Positions 59,275 through 64,000 of a DNA stretch of 64,000 nt are shown here, piece after piece; position 1 is the stretch's first letter, and the number at the start of each line of letters is the position of its first letter. Under the pieces are notes generated by a model. It saw nothing but the letters and a program-made list of their open reading frames with translations, was not told the origin of the DNA and did no database searches. This DNA is from Amycolatopsis azurea DSM 43854 (GTDB lineage: Bacteria; Actinomycetota; Actinomycetes; Mycobacteriales; Pseudonocardiaceae). The stretch spans positions 1-64,000 of the forward strand of contig NZ_MUXN01000037.1 of the NCBI RefSeq assembly GCF_001995215.1, read 5' to 3'. Both the position numbers and the translations under genes were made by a program.

Positions 59275-59658
59275 ATGGTCGCGAACATTCACAACATCAC
59301 CTTCGATACGACCGGTGATCCGTACGAGCTGGCGCGATTCTGGTCGGTTGCGGTCGGCCGCCCGATGCGCGTCGAGGACGAACCTGGCGACCCCGAGGTG
59401 TCGCTGACCGCCGAGGGACAGCCGACGATGCTGTTCATCCGAGTACCTGAGGGCAAGGCGGCGAAGAACCGCGTACACCTCGATCTGCAACCTCAGGATC
59501 GCACCCGGGACGAAGAGGTCGACCGACTGATCGGTGTCGGCGCGAAGATCTTCGAGGATCACCGCCGGCCGGACGGCACCGGCTGGGTCACGCTCACGGA
59601 CCCGGCAGGCAACGAGTTCTGCGTGGAACGCAGCGCCGCCGAACGAGCCGCCACGTAA
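59275..59658 (+). CDS. VOC/glyoxalase-like protein
   Basis: 127 aa: NITFDTTGDPYELARFWSVAVG at the start, KNRVHLDLQPQDR in the middle and TLTDPAGNEFCV at the end, as in actinobacterial VOC proteins. ATG 59275 has GGAGAG five bases upstream. Substrate unknown; members include resistance proteins and isomerases. Confidence 0.86.
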   Translation: MVANIHNITFDTTGDPYELARFWSVAVGRPMRVEDEPGDPEVSLTAEGQPTMLFIRVPEGKAAKNRVHLDLQPQDRTRDEEVDRLIGVGAKIFEDHRRPDGTGWVTLTDPAGNEFCVERSAAERAAT

Positions 59659-59686
59659 CACCGGCTGGGGGCGGTCCGCGCCGGTG
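59659..59686 (+). terminator. Hairpin after the VOC gene
   Basis: CACCGGC (59659-59665) and GCCGGTG (59680-59686), perfect seven-base arms starting right after the stop codon. Confidence 0.5.
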
Positions 59687-59821
59687 CGGCAGGTGTTTGC
59701 GTGATGTGACAATCCGACCTTGATTTCGAGGGCCCGGTTTGTGGTGGATTCACGTAGTCGGGTACAGCGACGTCCTGACACGCTTGCCGCACCAGCAGGA
59801 AATCTCCCAGAAGGAATTCTC

Positions 59822-60331
59822 ATGTCCCAAGAACCTATTAGGTCAGCGCGCTTCGCCCGGTCCGGTGTGGCGGCGCTAGTGACACTGCTCGCCATTTTCG
59901 GGTTGGTGGTCGGCGCGGGTCCGGCGCAAGCCGGTTCGCCCGCCTCCGTGGGCAAGACCAAGTCCATCACCGTGCCGATGGACCTGCAGGACAAAGGCGA
60001 CGTGACCACCAACACCACCGTGACCGGCACCTGTGGCTCGATCAGCCTCGACATCTCACTCGTCGGCAACGGCGAGCTGGATCTCAAATTCGGTTACCGG
60101 AGCACACAGGGGCCGGTGCGTTCGCACAACATGGTCGGCGTGTACGCGAATGCCCCCACATTCGTGATCGGCTCTTTCGGCGATGTGGGTTTCCCGAACC
60201 TCGCGGAATTCGAAACCACGGATACGGTCGACATCGGAAGCCCCGCGGTTCCGACGGCGGTCTTGACCGTGCGGGTCCTCACCCCGAACGGCCCGTGCTT
60301 CGGCGTCGTCGGCGATTTGCTCGGAAATTAG
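59822..60331 (+). CDS. Secreted hypothetical protein
   Basis: 169 aa with signal peptide (1-37, GVAALVTLLAIFGLVV then AQAGS). The mature part is beta-rich with two Cys (TCGSI, GPCFG). AGAAGGA precedes the ATG. No family recognised. The last codons overlap the convergent XRE gene by four bases. Confidence 0.68.
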   Translation: MSQEPIRSARFARSGVAALVTLLAIFGLVVGAGPAQAGSPASVGKTKSITVPMDLQDKGDVTTNTTVTGTCGSISLDISLVGNGELDLKFGYRSTQGPVRSHNMVGVYANAPTFVIGSFGDVGFPNLAEFETTDTVDIGSPAVPTAVLTVRVLTPNGPCFGVVGDLLGN

Positions 60332-61218
60332 CCACCTGATCCGGCGGGCAACCTGGAGACAGCCGGGTTGCCCGCCCATGACGCCAAGAGGGCCAGACCA
60401 TCCGCAGCCGCGGTGCCGGCGGGCGCGGTGTAGACGGTCAGGAGCAGGCCGGGATCGGCCGGCAACTCCATCGATTCGACGTCCAGGTCGAGCCGGCCCA
60501 CGACCGGATGGTGCAGGCGCTTGCGCCCGGACCGGTGGAGGCGAACGTCCTGAGATGCCCATCGCTGCCGAAAGAGTTCACTGCGTGTCGATAATTCACC
60601 GACCAGAGTGATCAGCTCCTCGTCGTGCGGATTGCGCCCGGCTTCCATGCGTAGCTTCGCGGCCACATCGCAGGCGATGCGGTCATAGTCGACGAAGAAC
60701 GTTTCTGCCGCTTCGGGATCCAGGTACACGAACCGCGCGGTGTTCGCCGGTCGTCGTGCGTCGGTCAGGACCGGTGAATACAGCGCGCGGGCAAGGTGAT
60801 TCGTGGCCAGCACGTCATAACGGCCGTTGCAGATCCACGCCGGCACATCAGTGATGGCATCGAGCACCTGCTGAAGCGGCGGACGCACCGTCGCGGTGGG
60901 TCGCCGTCGGCGTGGACCGCCGGGCGCCCTGGACTGCCGCGCGAGGTGGAAGAGGTGATCGCGCTCGGCCTCGTCAAGCTGCAAGGCAGAGGCCACCGCG
61001 TCGAGCACCCCGTCAGAGGTGCCGGCGAGGCTGCCGCGCTCCATCCGCACGTAGTAGTCGACCGATACCCCTGCCAGGAGAGCCACCTCTTCGCGACGCA
61101 GACCTTTGACCCGGCGGTTGCCACCGTAGGCGGGCAGTCCGGCCCGCTCGGGCGTGATCCGCGCGCGACGCGAGCGGAGGAACTCCTTGATCTCGGTGCG
61201 CGGATCGATCTTGGTCAC
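60328..61218 (-). CDS. XRE regulator with MmyB-like ligand domain
   Basis: 296 aa: N-terminal XRE HTH (VKGLRREEVALLAGVSVDYY, MERGSLAGTSDGVLDAVA) and the MmyB-like domain (ITDVPAWICNGRYDVLATN, LDPEAAETFFVDYD). GTG start. Lies 51 bases downstream of an SDR gene on the same strand, a frequent pairing in actinomycetes, so it probably regulates that SDR gene. Confidence 0.9.
   Translation of the reverse strand: MTKIDPRTEIKEFLRSRRARITPERAGLPAYGGNRRVKGLRREEVALLAGVSVDYYVRMERGSLAGTSDGVLDAVASALQLDEAERDHLFHLARQSRAPGGPRRRRPTATVRPPLQQVLDAITDVPAWICNGRYDVLATNHLARALYSPVLTDARRPANTARFVYLDPEAAETFFVDYDRIACDVAAKLRMEAGRNPHDEELITLVGELSTRSELFRQRWASQDVRLHRSGRKRLHHPVVGRLDLDVESMELPADPGLLLTVYTAPAGTAAADGLALLASWAGNPAVSRLPAGSGG
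60343..60376. terminator. Hairpin at convergent ends
   Basis: GGCGGGCAACC (60343-60353) and GGTTGCCCGCC (60366-60376), perfect 11-base arms, inside the 3' end of the XRE gene and just after the secreted-protein stop. Confidence 0.6.
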
Positions 61219-61269
61219 CCCTTCACCCTAGGCTCTGTCCGCAGGCGGAGGGAGGTTCTGCTGGTACCC

Positions 61270-62073
61270 CTAAGTGCCTGTCGCGGTCGTGGCGATGCCG
61301 CCGTCGACCGGGATGATGGTGCCCGTGAGGTAGGACCCGGCCCGGCTGGCGAGGAACACGGCGATGCCTGCCATGTCGTCGTCGCGGCCGAGCCTGCGCA
61401 GAGGGGCCTTCGCCGCGATCGTGTCGCCGACGGCCTCGAGCGTGGCCGCCATCATCTGCGACGGGAACGGTCCTGGGGCCACCGCGTTCACCGTGACGTG
61501 CTGGGGGCCCAGTTCCCTGGCCAGCACCCTGGTGAGTTGGTGGAGCCCCGCTTTGCTGCTGGCGTAGGAGTAGTTGGGCGACTCGGCGACGTGGACGGCG
61601 GCGATACTGCCGATGTTGATGATCCGCGCGGGATCATCGGCGGTGCCCGCCCTGCGAAGCGCGGGGAGCAGCGCCTGCACCAGCCAGAACGGCGACTTGA
61701 GGTTGAGGTCGATCACTGAGTCCCAGGCCTCGTCCGGAAACGTCTCCAGCGGCTCGCGCCACATCGCTCCCGCGTTGTTGACGAGGATGTCCAGGCGTTT
61801 CGAGTCGGCCTCGACCAGATCGGCGAGGCGCTGACACTCCTCGTGCCTGGACAGGTCGGCGGGGATTGCTTGAACATCGCCGAATTCGGACAGCAGATGC
61901 TGCGCCTCCGCGCACGCGTCGGCCTTGCGTGAGCTGACAACGACGCGAGCGCCCGCCTGGAGAAGGCCGCGCGCAATCATCAGCCCAATTCCCCTGGTGC
62001 CGCCAGTGACAAGTGCGTACTTCCCAGTCAGATCGAAAAGGTCTGTGTGAGGGATGGACTGGCTTTCCGCCAT
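61270..62073 (-). CDS. Short-chain dehydrogenase/reductase
   Basis: 267 aa classical SDR: TGGTRGIG cofactor loop, NNAG, and the full catalytic set Ser156, Tyr170 and Lys174 (YASSK). Resembles 3-oxoacyl-ACP-reductase/gluconate-dehydrogenase-type SDRs. ATG 62073 with GGAAGGA upstream. Pairs with the downstream XRE/MmyB gene. Confidence 0.9.
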   Translation of the reverse strand: MAESQSIPHTDLFDLTGKYALVTGGTRGIGLMIARGLLQAGARVVVSSRKADACAEAQHLLSEFGDVQAIPADLSRHEECQRLADLVEADSKRLDILVNNAGAMWREPLETFPDEAWDSVIDLNLKSPFWLVQALLPALRRAGTADDPARIINIGSIAAVHVAESPNYSYASSKAGLHQLTRVLARELGPQHVTVNAVAPGPFPSQMMAATLEAVGDTIAAKAPLRRLGRDDDMAGIAVFLASRAGSYLTGTIIPVDGGIATTATGT

Positions 62074-62385
62074 GGGTATTCGTTCCTTCCATCGTGGAAG
62101 CAATGTGGTGGGGTAAAGCTGCCGGTTTAGTCGGAGTGTTGTCGGCGCTTTCGTTCCGCTCAAACAGGTTGACAGGTGTCCTGGACGTCCGGGAGACCCT
62201 GGTGATACAGGTACTGTGAGAGCCACCTTCGCCTGATGTGCTGACAACCCCGGTAGGGGCGTGCACGGATCTCGGCGGCCGACGGCTTTTGATCACTCGT
62301 CAGGTTGACTCCGGTTGTGCCGGTGGCCGTGCGGCACTGGACTGGTCGTACATATCCAGTCTCTTCAGGACGGAAGGACATGACC

Positions 62386-63060
62386 ATGTTCGGCTGCTCT
62401 CGCCGCAAGCTGGCCGGGGTGCTGATTTCCTCGGCTGTGGCCATTTTGCTGGCCTGCCCGGTCGTTTCCGCGGCACCGTCTGCGGTCGGTGCGGCGCGGC
62501 AGTCGACACTGAAGGGCGGTGATGCGATGTACACCGTCTCGCCGGGACCCGGCCGTGAACCGTATTACTGCTCAGCGGGGTTCGCGATCCTCGTCAAGGA
62601 CGTCCGGTACATCCTCACGGCCGGCCACTGCACCGAACACGGGCTGGATTGGGAAGGCATCGGCCCCAATGTGGACACCCACTTCCCGGTGACCGATTAC
62701 GGCCGCATCCGGGACCTCTCCGGCTCCGGGCCCAGCCAAGTCGATCTGTACGACGGCCGCACCCAGCGGATCCTTCGCGCGGGTATCCCGCAGGTGGGGC
62801 AAACGGTGTGCAAGAGCGGCATGACCACGAAGAAGACGTGCGGAAAGGTCCTCGGCCTCAACCAGACCGTGAACTACGGCAAGGACAAACAGGTCATCGG
62901 GACGATCGCCACCGACATCCCCATCGGAAGCGGCGACAGCGGTGGCCCGTTGTTCTACGGCGGTGTCGGCTACGGAGTGCTGTCCGGCGGGAACAGCCAA
63001 GTCAGCTTCTACCAGCCACTACGGACCGTGCTCACCGCCTACGGCGCCACCCTCGCCTGA
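62386..63060 (+). CDS. Short secreted S1 serine protease (no prodomain)
   Basis: 224 aa: signal peptide (1-30), then directly a chymotrypsin-fold domain with His81 (LTAGHCT), Asp104 (VTDYGRI) and Ser185 (GSGDSGGP). Unlike the streptogrisin at 27979 it lacks a prodomain. ATG 62386 is favoured by GGAAGG spacing over ATG 62380. Extracellular; target unknown. Confidence 0.87.
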   Translation: MFGCSRRKLAGVLISSAVAILLACPVVSAAPSAVGAARQSTLKGGDAMYTVSPGPGREPYYCSAGFAILVKDVRYILTAGHCTEHGLDWEGIGPNVDTHFPVTDYGRIRDLSGSGPSQVDLYDGRTQRILRAGIPQVGQTVCKSGMTTKKTCGKVLGLNQTVNYGKDKQVIGTIATDIPIGSGDSGGPLFYGGVGYGVLSGGNSQVSFYQPLRTVLTAYGATLA

Positions 63061-63127
63061 AAGGAAGACACCCAAGTCGCCGTGCGCGACCCCTCCCATT
63101 CGGCGTGCCCAAACACTACAAAGCACG

Positions 63128-63164
63128 CAGGTGGATATCCGGGGGATTCCCGGATATCCACCTG
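63128..63164. repeat. Perfect 16-base-arm hairpin
   Basis: Arms CAGGTGGATATCCGGG (63128-63143) and complement (63149-63164) around GGATT, 67 bases after the protease stop. Acts plausibly as terminator; it also lies just upstream of the serine-hydrolase remnant. Confidence 0.75.
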
Positions 63165-63285
63165 CCGTCCGACCATCCCGAGGGACTCGTCGCGCACGCC
63201 CGGAGGCCTTCGGCAGCAAGGCTTTCGCTTCTTCTGTCGCCGCTCTGGCGGCTGATGACCAGTGCCCATTCGAAGCACTTCCGTG

Positions 63286-63982
63286 CGTCTTCTTGCCGTG
63301 GGAGGTGCTCGTCCGCCCGCACGCCGTCGGGCACGCGGTCACGGACGGGAGGCCCGAGGTGTCCCGTTCGCTGGGCATCAACCGGGCAGGGAACCCGGCG
63401 GGCGGGCTGTGGTCCTCGGCCCGCGATCAACTCCGCTGGGCGCGGTTCTTCCTCTCGGGTGACACGAGCGGATCGCGGCCCATCAGCGACGCGGGACGGG
63501 GCGCGCTGATCCGGCCGCAGCGACCGGCCGCCCTGGGGTTCGAAGAAGTCGGGCTGTCGTGGCTGCGCACCCGGCACGGCGACACCGACCTGGTCCGCCA
63601 CGGCGGTAACGTCAGTTTCCTTCAAGTGTCGGAATTCGCGATGATCCCGGAGCGGGGATTCGCCGTCACGGTGCTGACGAACAGCGGAGGCGGCGGGGCC
63701 TTGGGCGCCGCGGTCCTGCACTGGGCGACCGAGCACATCGCGCACGTGGCTCCTCCGGCACCACGGCGAGTCGTCGGCTCTCCGGCGGGCCGCCTCGCCG
63801 ACTACATCGGACGGTTCGAAACCGGCGATCTCGCCATCGACGTCACCCTGTCCGGCGGCGCGCTGCGAGCGCAGATGGTGCTTCCCGACGACGCGGGAGT
63901 GACCGGGCCCCCGCCCTTCGAGATCGCGTTCGTGGACGACGACGTCTTCGCCCGTGCGGTGGACACCCGCCACCGCAGCTGA
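63286..63982 (+). pseudogene. 5'-truncated beta-lactamase-fold serine hydrolase
   Basis: Homology starts abruptly at FLPWEVLVRPHAVGH and continues through PAGGLWSSARDQLRWARF, the HGG third motif (LVRHGGNVSFLQV) and a lipocalin-like C-terminal domain, ending at a normal stop. The SxxK nucleophile and YxN motifs, about 170 residues, are missing, and upstream the frame reads unrelated shadow sequence. No SD or start at the break. The final 18 bases of the window show nothing further. Confidence 0.72.
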
Positions 63983-64000
63983 TGGTCGCGGGTCCTGCCC

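Noticed and set aside
62942..63285. N-terminal part of the serine-hydrolase frame
   Set aside because: Reads as shadow of the S1 protease gene and intergenic hairpin; no SxxK motif.

Overview
The window is chromosomal DNA from a high-GC actinomycete. Nearly every gene uses third-position G/C, GTG starts are frequent, TTG is used at least once, and the regulators (PucR, HxlR, MmyB-type XRE, AfsR/LuxR-type ATPases), streptogrisin-type proteases, DUF4232-like secreted proteins and HAF-repeat proteins are typical of Pseudonocardiales. Gene content and the many long intergenic inverted repeats fit Amycolatopsis best; this genus call is inference, because no rRNA or marker gene is present. I saw no tRNA, rRNA, CRISPR array, transposase or prophage.

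Layout. 0.1-11.6 kb holds regulators and small signalling modules: PucR regulator, LuxR-type ATPase, a NarL-type two-component pair, a DHFR-like reductase, an ABC ATPase, two secreted proteins, an RsbW-like kinase with two STAS proteins (one lacking the phosphorylatable Ser), and an HxlR/carboxymuconolactone-decarboxylase pair sharing a clear operator. 12-25.4 kb looks like a proline/hydroxyproline peptide-use island: LysR regulator with Xaa-Pro aminopeptidase, secreted metalloprotease, XRE-cupin regulator and a five-gene trans-4-hydroxy-L-proline catabolic operon (dehydrogenase subunits, deaminase, epimerase), then a convergent amidohydrolase/GAF/MFS operon with a divergent RpiR regulator. 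25.4-37.6 kb carries small membrane proteins, a VanZ-RDD fusion, a secreted S1 protease, an NlpC/P60-BlaI-BlaR1-like operon with a BlaI-type dyad, a divergent cysteine-synthase-like/MFS unit, a deletion scar joining two 5'-truncated genes (VKOR and MaoC), an amidase and two small secreted proteins.

37.6-44.8 kb holds TetR/SDR, an NAD-epimerase-like protein, a DDN-like protein, TetR, HxlR, an alpha/beta hydrolase and a 14-repeat HAF protein. 44.9-49.75 kb is a complete peptide/nickel-type ABC importer operon preceded by a well-formed cobalamin riboswitch, suggesting cobalt or corrinoid-related uptake. 50.6-51.7 kb is a gene-poor, decayed stretch. 51.8-59.1 kb is a compact unit that may be a small biosynthetic locus: a two-component flavin monooxygenase and its flavin reductase, a medium-chain dehydrogenase, an OtsA-type glycosyltransferase with an altered GG loop, a shortened Gfo/Idh oxidoreductase, a 14-TM exporter and an ArsR regulator. 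59.1-64 kb has a VOC protein, a secreted protein, an XRE/SDR pair, a short secreted S1 protease and a 5'-truncated serine hydrolase.

How parts work together: the island at 12-25 kb can release Pro/Hyp from peptides and convert Hyp to alpha-ketoglutarate semialdehyde (the last dehydrogenase is not in the window). The unit at 52-58 kb has the enzyme set expected for oxidising and glycosylating a sugar-like substrate and exporting the product, but its product is unknown. Long hairpin repeats of several classes sit at many gene ends and next to some gene remnants.
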